From an uncultured Isosphaeraceae bacterium (lineage in GTDB: Bacteria > Planctomycetota > Planctomycetia > Isosphaerales > Isosphaeraceae), in contig CAMFLR010000005.1 of assembly GCA_945957605.1 (NCBI GenBank), forward strand, positions 496,001 to 560,000: a stretch of DNA of 64,000 nucleotides, read 5' to 3'. The notes beneath the pieces were generated by a model. That model searched no databases. It was not told the origin of the DNA and saw only the letters and a list, made by a program, of their open reading frames with translations. A program made the translations under genes and the position numbers. The stretch's first letter is position 1; every line of letters begins with the position of its first letter. Positions 45,330-58,700 of this stretch are shown here, one piece after another.

Positions 45330-47528
45330 TCAGCGGCTCGCCGGCGCGTTCACGCTGTAGAACTTGAATGCAGTATCGCCGTAGATGAGCTTGAAGTCGT
45401 TGGGATGCGAGTCGGCCCAGTATCGCTCGATCGTGAAGTTCTCTTTGTCGGCAATCAGATGAAATCCCTCGCTGGGATCAGCCCGCGTGACGACGAGTAT
45501 TTTGATCCCGGCTGCATGAAGATTATCGAGCCAGTCGCGGTAATTGGGCCGTGCGCGATCCCAGCCGGGGCGGGTGTTGGACCATGTGCTGTCGAGGTCG
45601 AGCGACTCCGCCATGGCGTGGAATTTATGCATCGGCAGGCCAGGATACTTGTTCACATCGATGTAAAAGACCTCGTTTCGAAAGTCTGGACCCATCAAAT
45701 AATAGGGAAGATTGGTTCCCGCGTAGGCGATGCGCGTGCCCGAAGGCGGTATTCTCACGTCAAGCGTCGCCCATCCATTTAAAAACGGCTGGAACGCTGC
45801 GTATTTGTAGGACTTCTCGAGTGGATGCTCGGCGATGGTGGCGAGTACAAAACCTCCGCAGAGCGCGATAAAACACAGGGCTTCAAAAGGTCGACGATAT
45901 TGCCCTCCCACTCTCGGCCAGTGCATAGCGAGGCCAAGCAAAAGAAATCCGCCGCCAACGACGAGCAGTCCGATCGACGTGACCCGCCGGTTACCCGTTG
46001 GGTCGAGCGATTTGCTCAGTAAATCCAGAAATGAGATGGGTCCCGGGTTAACGGTGGGAACCAATTGACCAAGTTCCCAGAAGCCGTGCGTGTTGTCGGC
46101 TCGGAGCGGCCAGCCGGCGGGCGTCAGGATATGCAGCGTCAGAGCCGCCGCGACGACCCCACGGATCAGCCAGCCACGATCGAGCAAGCTCGCCAACGGG
46201 ATCGCTGCTAATCCGATCGCCTGGATCAGAAACCGGAGTTGGGATCGGTAAGGAATCGCGACCCAGAAGAGGGCGACATTGACGATCGCCAGGCCTGCGC
46301 ACAGCCAGACAACTCGATCTTCGAGGCGTCGTTCTCGTCCCCACTTCCAGGCTCCTAGCAGCGCGGCCAGCCAGACGGGGGCCAGACGGGGGTCGAGTAC
46401 GTATGTTATGAAGTCGATGAACTCACGCCAGCGGCCTATGGCAACGTAATAAACGCTCGTCGACATTGCGTCTGCGTCGTACCAGCCGGCCAGTATTGTG
46501 TGGCCAAAGAGCGTGAGATGCAGCGGATAGAGTGGGTTTCCCGTCCACACTGCGTTTCGGACGAGCCAGTAGCCTTCATTCACAAGCGAGGTGATTGCCA
46601 GGATCGCAATCGCACCTAGTTTTTCACGTTTGGAAATCGTCGGGCGCAGCAACACTCCCACGGCGATGAGCAGCAGAAGCGGGGGAATAAACACGATACT
46701 GGTGGGTTTGCATCCCCACGCTGCGCCCGCTGCAAGGCCGGCTAACGCAAGCGACCTTAGCCCGCCACCTTCGTTGAAATACCGCAATCCGAAATATACG
46801 GCCGCGAGGTATCCCGCCAGAAACAAGGTGTCGACGTTCGGTTTCGCCGAGTATGACAGCACGGGGCCGACTGTCAAAAAACAGCACACAGCGATGAACG
46901 ACGACGATCGCGATGCGCCCGCAGAGCGACATAGAGCGTAGGCGATGGCGAAGGATGCGATCAGGAACGGCAACTGCCCGATACGAGCAAGTCTGTCGCC
47001 ACCCCAGGTGACGAAAAGCCACGTGTGCCAGAGGTCGCCAACCGCCGGAAAGTAGGGGGCTGCGGATTCGCCGAAGGGCGTGGGGATCAGGAAGATTCGC
47101 TCAGCCTTCCACCATTTCGCCGCGAAATAGAGGTGATAGATCGGGCCGTCGCTTGTCACATTCACAGGAAAGATGATCGACGTGAGCATCACACCAGCAA
47201 CCGCCCAGATCGTCAGCCCGATGGCCAGGCCCGCACCAAGGCTGAGACGTTCGCTGGGAGAGGGTGGAAGCTCGGGGCCAAAGGTCGGTTTTGGTATGCA
47301 GATCAGGCCAGGAATGAGAACGACAATCGAGCAGAGAAGCAAAACGGTGCGGGTAAGATATCCGAGCTGACCGAGGGCCAAAGTTGTAATCGTGAGCCAC
47401 GTCCAGGCCAGGACAAACGCGCCAATCGCTGAAGGCAAGCCGGAGGGGAGTCGAAAGCAAACGCGGGCGATTCGATAAAACCCAAACGATAAGGTGAAAA
47501 AGGCCGCCAAAACCGAAACCGCACCCAT
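45330..47528 (-). CDS. Large polytopic membrane protein with C-terminal periplasmic domain
   Basis: 732 aa from the ATG at 47528, the start immediately before the first hydrophobic segment. More than ten predicted transmembrane segments by eye, for example FGFYRIARVC-proximal helix, LAIGLTIWAVAGVMLTSIIF, FIAVCCFLTVGPVL and SIVFIPPLLLLIAVGVLL, in a layout like GT39/GT83-type lipid-linked glycosyltransferases; an early DGPIYHLYFAAKWW in the first outer loop resembles the acidic loop of that group. The last 150 residues are a soluble domain (GWATLDVRIPPSGTRIAYAG). A membrane glycosyltransferase is the best guess, but I cannot name the family. Confidence 0.65.
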   Translation of the reverse strand: MGAVSVLAAFFTLSFGFYRIARVCFRLPSGLPSAIGAFVLAWTWLTITTLALGQLGYLTRTVLLLCSIVVLIPGLICIPKPTFGPELPPSPSERLSLGAGLAIGLTIWAVAGVMLTSIIFPVNVTSDGPIYHLYFAAKWWKAERIFLIPTPFGESAAPYFPAVGDLWHTWLFVTWGGDRLARIGQLPFLIASFAIAYALCRSAGASRSSSFIAVCCFLTVGPVLSYSAKPNVDTLFLAGYLAAVYFGLRYFNEGGGLRSLALAGLAAGAAWGCKPTSIVFIPPLLLLIAVGVLLRPTISKREKLGAIAILAITSLVNEGYWLVRNAVWTGNPLYPLHLTLFGHTILAGWYDADAMSTSVYYVAIGRWREFIDFITYVLDPRLAPVWLAALLGAWKWGRERRLEDRVVWLCAGLAIVNVALFWVAIPYRSQLRFLIQAIGLAAIPLASLLDRGWLIRGVVAAALTLHILTPAGWPLRADNTHGFWELGQLVPTVNPGPISFLDLLSKSLDPTGNRRVTSIGLLVVGGGFLLLGLAMHWPRVGGQYRRPFEALCFIALCGGFVLATIAEHPLEKSYKYAAFQPFLNGWATLDVRIPPSGTRIAYAGTNLPYYLMGPDFRNEVFYIDVNKYPGLPMHKFHAMAESLDLDSTWSNTRPGWDRARPNYRDWLDNLHAAGIKILVVTRADPSEGFHLIADKENFTIERYWADSHPNDFKLIYGDTAFKFYSVNAPASR

Positions 47529-47747
47529 GAGCGTGCACTTCCCTGGGACAAAATTAAACTCGTTAGCAATGGAGAGTCTTCTCGACAATTCTGAGCAGAG
47601 AGGTATCTCCTTACAAGAGCGGCCGACCACACCTCGACTGCGAAGGGTATGCAATAAGGATTTGTGTCAGATTGTGAGCATATGTAATAAATTCAGGAAA
47701 TTCAGCGGGGCTCCACGGTTCATGGGCCGTCGAAAACGCATGGCGGA

Positions 47748-48641
47748 TCATCGAATTCGCGTGTCTTTCATATTGATGCGATCTCTTATGTAGAGATTGT
47801 TGCCAAAGATGATGTTGTTCAAGATGCCTTGTCTCGTCAGCATGACCTCGTCGACCGGTTCCAGATCGACCGATTTCACTTTCAGCGTGTATTTCTCCCG
47901 CTCCTCGCGACCCGAACTTGTCGTCTCAATGGTGCAGGTGTCAAGCACGTCGATTTTACCCAGCTTCTTCCATTTGTATTCACCGACTGTTTCCGGCTTT
48001 TGGCCGTTCGCCGCTGTGTACGAAAACTTCACGAGGTTGCCGCCGTGCGATAGCGAGAAGTCCATCACCATTACGCCGCCATTGCCATCCTTGCGAGTTT
48101 GGCGGATGGTGTTGGGATCGAGTTTCTCGAATGTCATTACCGATTTCGCCGCTTTGTGAACAACGTCGAAATTAATCATATCGACCCACGGCCTGCCATT
48201 CGTATGATGCGGCGGATGGGCGGTAAGCCAGGCGTGCCAGGAACGAAAATCGAGCACGGGTGAGGTTGTGTCTTCGTTCACGGGAAGAATTGCAAGGACG
48301 TTACCGGCGGCGTTGTAGTAAACAATCTCCGTCGGATTTCTTACCATGAAGTCCCAGGCGGTATCTTCGATCGGGACCTGGCTGATCCGACCGAATGGTG
48401 TAAAGGATTCCGAATGAAACCGGTGTTTCTGGAAGACGCTCTCGCCGTCCCAAGTGACCTCGGCCTCGACTTTGATCAGTCCCGACTTGTGCCGCTCGGG
48501 TATCTGGTAGGTCAGCTCCATCACCGCGTGACCCTGGCGCAGGTTTGAACGGCTCTGCTGCTGGGCGTCGACCAAAACCTGACGTAATTCGGGTTCGTTC
48601 AAGCAAACGATCAGGCAAATCAGATGACAGCCAAACAGCAT
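47748..48641 (-). CDS. Secreted hypothetical protein
   Basis: 297 aa from the ATG at 48641, preceded by GGAG at suitable spacing and starting a short signal-like segment (MLFGCHLICLIVCL); in-frame ATGs at 48689 and 48782 give longer forms. The mature protein looks beta-rich with alternating strands: AEVTWDGESVFQKHRFHSES, DFMVRNPTEIVYYNAAGNVL, GVMVMDFSLSHGGNLVKFSY and TVGEYKWKKLGKIDVLDTCT. It is reminiscent of planctomycete outer-membrane lipoprotein-sorting-like (LolA-type barrel) proteins, but no diagnostic motif is present. Function unknown. The gene is separated by more than 200 bases from the next gene on its strand. Confidence 0.65.
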   Translation of the reverse strand: MLFGCHLICLIVCLNEPELRQVLVDAQQQSRSNLRQGHAVMELTYQIPERHKSGLIKVEAEVTWDGESVFQKHRFHSESFTPFGRISQVPIEDTAWDFMVRNPTEIVYYNAAGNVLAILPVNEDTTSPVLDFRSWHAWLTAHPPHHTNGRPWVDMINFDVVHKAAKSVMTFEKLDPNTIRQTRKDGNGGVMVMDFSLSHGGNLVKFSYTAANGQKPETVGEYKWKKLGKIDVLDTCTIETTSSGREEREKYTLKVKSVDLEPVDEVMLTRQGILNNIIFGNNLYIRDRINMKDTRIR

Positions 48642-48881
48642 GATTGAATCTCCGCTCCGAAAGAGCGCTTGGAGAACCCGCCGAACCATTACACCAAGGC
48701 TGAAACGCGGCACATGACCGATGGCCACTCTATACGGTTGGAATGCCGAGGTCGAGATTGTCGGGGCTGACGCTCCCATCAAGAATCTGTTGGATCTCGC
48801 CGCCTTTGGTTATGATAAAAGCCCCGCCTCGCGTCGCGCGACTGCTTGCCCCCACGGATCGCGAAGGAGCCTCGCCGAATC

Positions 48882-51911
<3,030 letters not shown>

Positions 51912-51929
51912 GCGAGAGGCAAGATTACC

Positions 51930-53387
51930 ATGAACTCGCATGATAACGCCTTGGTGCAAGCGATCAACCGCCGCAGCTTTCTCGGAGGCGCGGCCGGAGT
52001 TGGTTCGGCAGCTCTTGCCTCACTGCTCGATGCCGATTTTGCTCGCGGCGCCGATATCCCGCGCCCTGCTCTGCCTGCTCCCAAGACCGACCGCTGGCCG
52101 GGCGTGGTGAATCCCCTGCACTTCGCTCCCAAGGCGAAGCGGCTAATTTATCTCTACATGGCGGGCGGACCGTCGCACCTGGAAACGCTCGACCATAAGC
52201 CGAAGCTGGCGCAAATGAGCGGCCAGCCAATGCCCGGCTCGTTCACGGCCGGCATGCCGATCGCCCAGCTTCAGGGGCAAAAGCTCAACTGCTTCGCGCC
52301 CCAGCATGCGTTCAAAAAATATGGCAAGAGCGGTCAGGAAATCTGCGAGATCTTCCCAGAAATCGGATCGGTCGCCGATGAGTTGTGCATCATTCGGTCG
52401 ATGGTGACCGAGGCGATCAATCACGATCCAGCGCACACCTATATGAACACGGGTACGACTATTTCGGGTCGACCCGCGATGGGTTCGTGGATCAACTACG
52501 GCTTGGGGTCGGAGAACCAGGATCTACCGGGATTCGTCGTACTGGCATCGTTCGGCAAGTTCGGCCAGGCGCAGCCGATCTCGGCGCGGCAGTGGCATTC
52601 GGGATTCTTGCCCAGCCGGTTCCAGGGGGTGCAGTTCCAGTCGAAGGGCGATCCGGTCCTTTATGTTCGCGAGCCGAAAGGGATCGACCGCGAGCGCCAG
52701 CACGATGTCGTCTCGGCGGTGCAGCGACTCAATGCACTCGAAACGGCTGAGACCAACGATCCCGAAATTCTCACGCGCATCAGTGCATACGAAACCGCCT
52801 TCCGAATGCAGGCGAGCGTGCCGGAATTGATGGATATCTCGAACGAGCCCAAGCACATTCTCGAGATGTACGGCACTCAAGGCGGCGACGGTTCGTTCGC
52901 CTCGAATTGCTTGCTTGCTCGCCGTTTGGCCGAGCGCGGGGTGCGGTTCATCCAGCTTTATCACAAGGACTGGGACCACCACGGCAACCTCAAGAACGAT
53001 ATCGCCGGCACGGCGAAGGAAGTCGATCGAGGTGCCGCCGCGCTGCTGAAAGATTTGAAGCAGCGTGATATGCTCAAAGATACACTTGTCATCTGGGGTG
53101 GTGAGTTCGGCCGCACGCCGATGGCACAGGGGAACGGGCGCGACCACCATATGAAGGGCTTTTCGATCTGGATGGCCGGCGGTGGGATCAAGCCTGGTAT
53201 TTCGTATGGCGCGACCGACGAGCTTGGCTATGCGTCGGTGGAAAACGTCGTGCACGTGAACGACCTGCACGCGACCATCCTCAATCGTTTCGGCATCGAT
53301 CACAAGCGGCTGACCTACAAGTTCCAGGGCCGCGACTTCCGCCTGACCGACATCGCCGGCAATCCGGTGAAAGCGATCATGGCCTGA
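51930..53387 (+). CDS. DUF1501 (sulfatase-fold) protein, Tat signal, second copy
   Basis: 485 aa. Tat-type signal NRRSFLGGAAGVGSAALASL. DUF1501 signatures: [79 protein letters not shown] and [19 protein letters not shown], ending in [19 protein letters not shown]. Closely parallel to the 15531 gene including the last 20 residues. It is the partner of the upstream cytochrome and is followed 24 bases later by an MFS transporter, so three genes may share one transcript. Confidence 0.94.
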   Translation: MNSHDNALVQAINRRSFLGGAAGVGSAALASLLDADFARGADIPRPALPAPKTDRWPGVVNPLHFAPKAKRLIYLYMAGGPSHLETLDHKPKLAQMSGQPMPGSFTAGMPIAQLQGQKLNCFAPQHAFKKYGKSGQEICEIFPEIGSVADELCIIRSMVTEAINHDPAHTYMNTGTTISGRPAMGSWINYGLGSENQDLPGFVVLASFGKFGQAQPISARQWHSGFLPSRFQGVQFQSKGDPVLYVREPKGIDRERQHDVVSAVQRLNALETAETNDPEILTRISAYETAFRMQASVPELMDISNEPKHILEMYGTQGGDGSFASNCLLARRLAERGVRFIQLYHKDWDHHGNLKNDIAGTAKEVDRGAAALLKDLKQRDMLKDTLVIWGGEFGRTPMAQGNGRDHHMKGFSIWMAGGGIKPGISYGATDELGYASVENVVHVNDLHATILNRFGIDHKRLTYKFQGRDFRLTDIAGNPVKAIMA

Positions 53388-53411
53388 CCTGATTGGATTG
53401 GAAGGATTCTC

Positions 53412-54731
53412 TTGAGTCTGCACGACCCTGCGCTTGACGGCGAGCCCAAACCCGCCGAGGCGCACGACCCGTACGCCGCCTTGCGTTTGCCCGATTATCG
53501 CCGCCTGATGCTAGGATGCGTTGCCACTTCGTTTGGCGGCGAAATTCAGGCGGTCGCCGTGGGCTGGGAACTTTATGAGCGGAGCCATTCCGCATGGGTT
53601 CTCAGCCTGATCGGCCTGGTGCTGATCGTGCCTGTGTATTGCCTTGCTCTGCCTGCCGGACACACTGCCGATCGTCATAATCGCGTGCGGATTTTTGTTC
53701 TGTCTCAAGTGGTGCTCTGCATCGCCACGCTCGGTCTCGCGGCGTTTTCGTTCGCGAACGCACCGCTCTGGGTGGCATTTGCATGTCTGGCGCTCACAGG
53801 GATTGCGCAGGCGTTTCTCCGTCCCGCGCGTTGGGCACTGATGCCGCAGGTCGTGCCCAAAGACAAGCTCCAAAACGCGATCACCTGGAATAGCACAAGC
53901 TGGCAGTTCGCGGCGGTCGCCGGGCCGGCCGCGGGCGGGTACATCATTTATCAGACGGGTGGTGCTGGCTGGGCCTATCTGGCGAATGCTGTTCTTACGA
54001 TTGTTGCCGCGGCGCTCGTATTGCAGGTTCGGTCGAAACAGGGGCCGACCAGTACCGAACCGATGTCGCTGAAGTCGTATCTCGCCGGCTTCAAATTTGT
54101 TTGGTCGAACGAGATCATTCTCGCCACGATCACACTCGACCTGTTCGCAGTGCTGCTCGGCGGTGCACAGGCAATTCTGCCGATTTTTGCCAAGGATATT
54201 CTCCATGTTGATGCGAATGGGCTCGGTTGGCTTCGCGCTGCGGAGTCGATTGGCGCGGTGACGATGGCGCTTGCCATGGCGCACCGTCCGCCGCTTCGTC
54301 GTGCCGGCCCCACGCTGCTTTTCGCCGTGGCGATGTTTGGTATGTCGATGGTTGGTTTCGGTCTGTCGAAGAATTTCTACTTCTCGTTCGCCATGCTCGC
54401 TCTGGCGGGAGCGGTCGATAATATCAGCATCGTTGTCAGGTCGACTCTTGTGCAGGTGCTCACTCCTGACTCGATGCGTGGGCGGGTTGCGGCGGTGAAT
54501 AGCTTGTTCATCGGCACGTCGAACGAGTTGGGCGGCTTTGAGTCGGGCATCACCGCGCAGGTGTTTGGGCCGGTGGCTTCGGTGGTGGGTGGCGGGATTG
54601 GCAGTCTGTTCGTCGTGGCAATGGTTGCGCTGAAATGGCCTCAATTGCGAACGCTGGGTGAGATGCGTTCGGCCACACCCGATGAAATGGCAGAGATGGA
54701 GCCCGTCGCCGAGAGCCCGGCGATTCGCTAG
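53412..54731 (+). CDS. MFS transporter (EntS/MFS_3-like)
   Basis: 439 aa with a TTG start at 53412. About twelve hydrophobic segments; DYRRLMLGCVATSFGGEIQA opens the first, and a conserved MFS loop appears as LPAGHTADRHNRVRIFVLSQ between segments 2 and 3. FLRPARWALMPQVVPKDKLQ with NAITWNSTSWQFAAVAGPAA is typical of the MFS_3/enterobactin-exporter group, as is TPDSMRGRVAAVNSLFIGTS near the end. Members export siderophores, drugs or metabolites; the substrate here is unknown. Downstream of the DUF1501 gene by 24 bases. Confidence 0.92.
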   Translation: MSLHDPALDGEPKPAEAHDPYAALRLPDYRRLMLGCVATSFGGEIQAVAVGWELYERSHSAWVLSLIGLVLIVPVYCLALPAGHTADRHNRVRIFVLSQVVLCIATLGLAAFSFANAPLWVAFACLALTGIAQAFLRPARWALMPQVVPKDKLQNAITWNSTSWQFAAVAGPAAGGYIIYQTGGAGWAYLANAVLTIVAAALVLQVRSKQGPTSTEPMSLKSYLAGFKFVWSNEIILATITLDLFAVLLGGAQAILPIFAKDILHVDANGLGWLRAAESIGAVTMALAMAHRPPLRRAGPTLLFAVAMFGMSMVGFGLSKNFYFSFAMLALAGAVDNISIVVRSTLVQVLTPDSMRGRVAAVNSLFIGTSNELGGFESGITAQVFGPVASVVGGGIGSLFVVAMVALKWPQLRTLGEMRSATPDEMAEMEPVAESPAIR

Positions 54732-54773
54732 AGTACGCGAACTGATTTCGCAATTCGCGCTGAGGAGATTCCC

Positions 54774-55604
54774 ATGAGCCCGTTTCGCCCCGACCTGTTT
54801 GCTGGCCGCGTTGCTTTGCTGACGGGAGGTGGAACGGGCATCACCCGCGGAATCGCCGAGGCACTTGCCGCGCACGGTTGCGAGACCGTGCTCGTCAGCC
54901 GAAAGGCCGATCACGTGCAGAAGGCGGCTCGCGAGATTGAAGACACATTCCACCAGAAATGCCATCCGATTGAGGCTGACGTCCGGCATCCCGATGCGCT
55001 CGAAGCAGCGGCTGCGCATGTTGTGAAAACATGTGGACGGTTCGATATTCTAGTCAACGGCGCGGCTGGGAATTTCCTGTGCGCGTCGGCCGATTTGAGT
55101 CCGAACGGTTTTGGGACGGTGATCGACATCGACGCCAAGGGGACGTTCAACGCCTGCCGCGCCGCTTATCACGCCTGGATGGGAGCGAACGGCGGGTCGA
55201 TTCTGAACATCAGCGCGACGCTCCATTACGGCGGCACTCCCGCGCAGGTGCACGTTGCTGCGGCGAAGGCGGCGGTTGATGCACTCACGCGGACATTAGC
55301 TGTGGAGTGGGGGCCGCGCGGGATTCGGTCGAACGCGATTGCTCCGGGACCAATTGGCGATACCGAGGGCGCGCGCAGGCTCTTCCCCGGTGAGGCGGGC
55401 GAACGCCTGGCGTCGCTTGTTCCCACGCGCCGGCTTGGCAAGATTGCTGATATCGCGATGCTCGCCCTGTTTGTTTTGAGCGACGCCGGCTCGAACCTCA
55501 ATGGCGCGATCATCCCTTCCGACGGCGGACTAGCACTTGCCGGCAGCTTCAGCCACACGCTTGATGCTGTTGTCGCAGCCATGCCGAAGTCCGCTCAGCC
55601 GTAA
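54774..55604 (+). CDS. SDR oxidoreductase, peroxisomal 2,4-dienoyl-CoA reductase-like
   Basis: 276 aa; GAGGAG lies seven to ten bases before ATG 54774. Cofactor loop TGGGTGITRGIAEAL (17-31) and DILVNGAAGNFLCASADLSP. The catalytic region reads NISATLHYGGTPAQVHVAAAKAAVDALTRTL (split at the lysine); the usual YxxxK tyrosine is replaced, as in 2,4-dienoyl-CoA reductases of the DECR2 type, which also share LAVEWGPRGIRSNAIAPGPI with a following TEGARRL. It likely reduces 2,4-dienoyl-CoA with NADPH in breakdown of unsaturated fatty acids. No other beta-oxidation gene is adjacent. Confidence 0.85.
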   Translation: MSPFRPDLFAGRVALLTGGGTGITRGIAEALAAHGCETVLVSRKADHVQKAAREIEDTFHQKCHPIEADVRHPDALEAAAAHVVKTCGRFDILVNGAAGNFLCASADLSPNGFGTVIDIDAKGTFNACRAAYHAWMGANGGSILNISATLHYGGTPAQVHVAAAKAAVDALTRTLAVEWGPRGIRSNAIAPGPIGDTEGARRLFPGEAGERLASLVPTRRLGKIADIAMLALFVLSDAGSNLNGAIIPSDGGLALAGSFSHTLDAVVAAMPKSAQP

Positions 55605-55744
55605 TCCACACGGCAAGATACCGCCAACCAATTCCTTCGTTCGCCCTCTTGTGTTTGTTTCACTTGTGTGTGAATCTAGGAAGATTAGGGTGATTGGTGT
55701 GGCGTCGGCTCGGCCAAGCATTGGCATTCTCTGCGAGGAATGAG

Positions 55745-58700
55745 ATGAAGCGCGTGCACGTCTTGATGACTGTCAGTTGGGCGTTTCTCGCGGCTTTTTC
55801 TCAGTTCGCAATTGGACAGGAATCAAAGCAGGCGAAGCCGACTGCGCCTGCGCAGGAAGCCAAGCCGACAGTAACTACGCCTGCTTCCACTCAGACGGCG
55901 AGCGATCGTGAACAGCGAATCGCCGAGCTGCAAAAGCAGGTTGAAGAGCTGAAAAAGCAGCTCGAGGCGCTCAAGCCGAAGACTGTTCCCACAACTCCGC
56001 CGGCAACCGTCCCTGCCCCACCAGCCGCTGGGCCGCTGAATGCCGATTGGGTCAAATCGCTCAACTGGCGTGCGATCGGTCCGGCGAATATGGGCGGGCG
56101 AATCGTTGCACTCTCGGTGTTTGATGCTGATCCCAATTACTTCTTTGTGGCGACGGGCGGCGGCGGCTTGCTCAAAACGACCAACAATGGAATTACGTTT
56201 GAGCACTTGTTTGATAAACAAGGTGTTGTCGCGATTGGCGACGTTTGCATCGCACCATCAAATAAAGACATCATTTGGGTTGGCACGGGCGAGAACAATC
56301 CGCGGAATTCGGTCTCGTGGGGCGATGGCGTTTACAAGTCGGTCGACGGCGGCAAAACGTGGACGCACATGGGGCTGAAGGAGACGTTTCAGATCGGCAA
56401 GATCATCGTTCATCCCAAGAACCCCGATATTGTCTATGTCGGTGCATTGGGACGTTTATGGGGGGCGAACGCCGAACGAGGGTTGTACAAGACGGTCGAT
56501 GGCGGCAAGACGTGGACGAAGGTTCTGTTTGTCGATGACAAGACTGGCGTGATCGACATGCGGATGAGCCCCGCCGATCCCGAGACGTTGCTCGTTGCGA
56601 CCTGGGAACGTAAACGCGATCTCTACGACACGAACGAGCCGATTGTCAAACACGCTCCCGGCACGGCGCTCTACAAGACGACCGACGGCGGCAAGAACTT
56701 CAAGAAGATCACGAAGGGGTTGCCGACGGTCAAGCTCGGCCGAATTGGGCTCGACTATTATCGTAAAGATCCGTCGATTGTTTATGCGATTATCGACACC
56801 GAGAAAGCTGGATTCAGCCCGAATGTTCCTGGCCAAACACCGCCGGCTGGTCCACCCGTTTACCTCGGTGTCGCCGCGACTGAAGATGCCGCCGCTGCAA
56901 AAGTCAGTGAGTTGACCGCGGATAGCCCGGCTGAGAAGGCGGGACTGAAGGCGGGCGATATCATTTTGAGCGTCGGTGATGCTGCTGTGCCGAATTTCAG
57001 GACGCTTACGAGCATCGTTCGGACCAAGAAGCCCGGCGATAAATCGCTGCTCAAAATCAAGCGCGGCGAGGAGACGATTAGCCTCGAAGTGACGTTCCAG
57101 GCTCGGCCGGTCACGCCTGTCGGCGGCGGTGCTGAAGGGGCGTTTCTCGTCGACCCGGCCAAGCGATTTGGCAGCATTCTCGATGGTCAGCAGGAAAACG
57201 TGCAGGATCGCCAGGGGCCGGAAGGCTTTCAGGGCGGTGGTGTGTTCAAGTCGACTGATGGCGGCGAAAGCTGGACGCGCGTGAACAGCTTGAACCCTCG
57301 GCCGATGTATTTCAGCCAGGTGCGCGTCGATCCTAGTGACGATAAGTATGTTTACGTTCTCGGAATTGCAATCCACCGCTCCGATGACGGCGGCAAGTCA
57401 TTCCGGGGCGACGGTGGCCGAAACGTTCATAGTGATGGCCACGCCCTTTGGATCGATCCGCGCGATGGGCGCCACATGATCGTCGGCGTCGATGGTGGCG
57501 TGTATGTGAGCTACGATCGCACGAATCAGTGGGACTTGCTCAACCAGGTGGCGATCGGCCAGTTTTATCACGTCGCCGTCGATAGCAAGATGCCGTACCG
57601 CGTTTATGGCGGCTTGCAAGATAACGGCACGTGGGGCGGTCCGAGCTACAGCCGAACCGGCGGTGCGGTGAACGAAGATTGGCAGATGATGGGCTGGGGC
57701 GATGGCTTCAAATGTCAGGTCGATGCCAATGACCCGGACCAGATTTACTGGTCGGCGCAGAATGGTTCGATGAGTACGCGGAACCTGCGTACCGGCGAAA
57801 TCAGCGGTATCCGGCCTGTTCCCGAACGCGGCAAGACGTTCCGTTTCAACTGGAATACGCCCTTTATTCTATCGCACCACAACTCGCGGATTTTTTACGC
57901 TGCGGGCAATTATGTGTTCAAGTCGCTCGATAAGGGGAAGAATCTCAAGCCGATCTCGCCGTCGATTGTTCGCACCGATAAAGGCACTGCGACGTCGATC
58001 GCTGAATCACCGAAGAATGCCGACGTGCTTTATGTCGGCACAGACGATGGCCTGTTCTGGGGCACGAAAGACGGCGGGAAGACGTGGGTTGATCTCACGC
58101 CGAACGTTGGTCTGGCCGGACCGCGGTACGTATCGACGATCGAGCCATCGCGCTATGAAGAAGGACGCGTTTACGTTTGCTTTGATGGGCATCGGTCGGA
58201 CGTTGATGATCCGCTGATTTTCGTCTCCGAGGATTTCGGCAAGACGTGGAAGCCGATACGCGGCAACCTGCCAACCGGTTCAACCAAGTGCCTGCGCGAA
58301 GATATTCAATCGCCCGACGTGCTCTGGCTTGGCACCGAGTTCGCCGCCTGGGCTTCGGTTGATCGCGGCGCGAGTTGGAGCAAGATCAACGGGAACTTGC
58401 CGACTGTTGCGGTCATGGAATTGGCACAGCATCCGACCGCCGGCGAGATTGTTGCGGCGACTCACGGGCGCAGTTTGTGGATTCTCGATGCGGGGCCAAT
58501 TCGCGAGTCCACAGGTGAAAATCTCAAGGAGAAGGCGCATCTTTATCGACCGAAGACGGTGGTGCGCTGGCAGAACGAACCGACGCGCGGGACGACAAAC
58601 CGCAAGTTCGTTGGTCAAAATCCGCCGAGCGGGGCCTCGATTTATGTGAATGTCGGCGCGAAGGTTGAGAAGATCGGCATCAACGTGTACAACGACCAGG

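Noticed and set aside
53511..55019. Long antisense frame opposite the MFS transporter and SDR
   Set aside because: It spans two well-supported genes on the other strand and has no domain signature.
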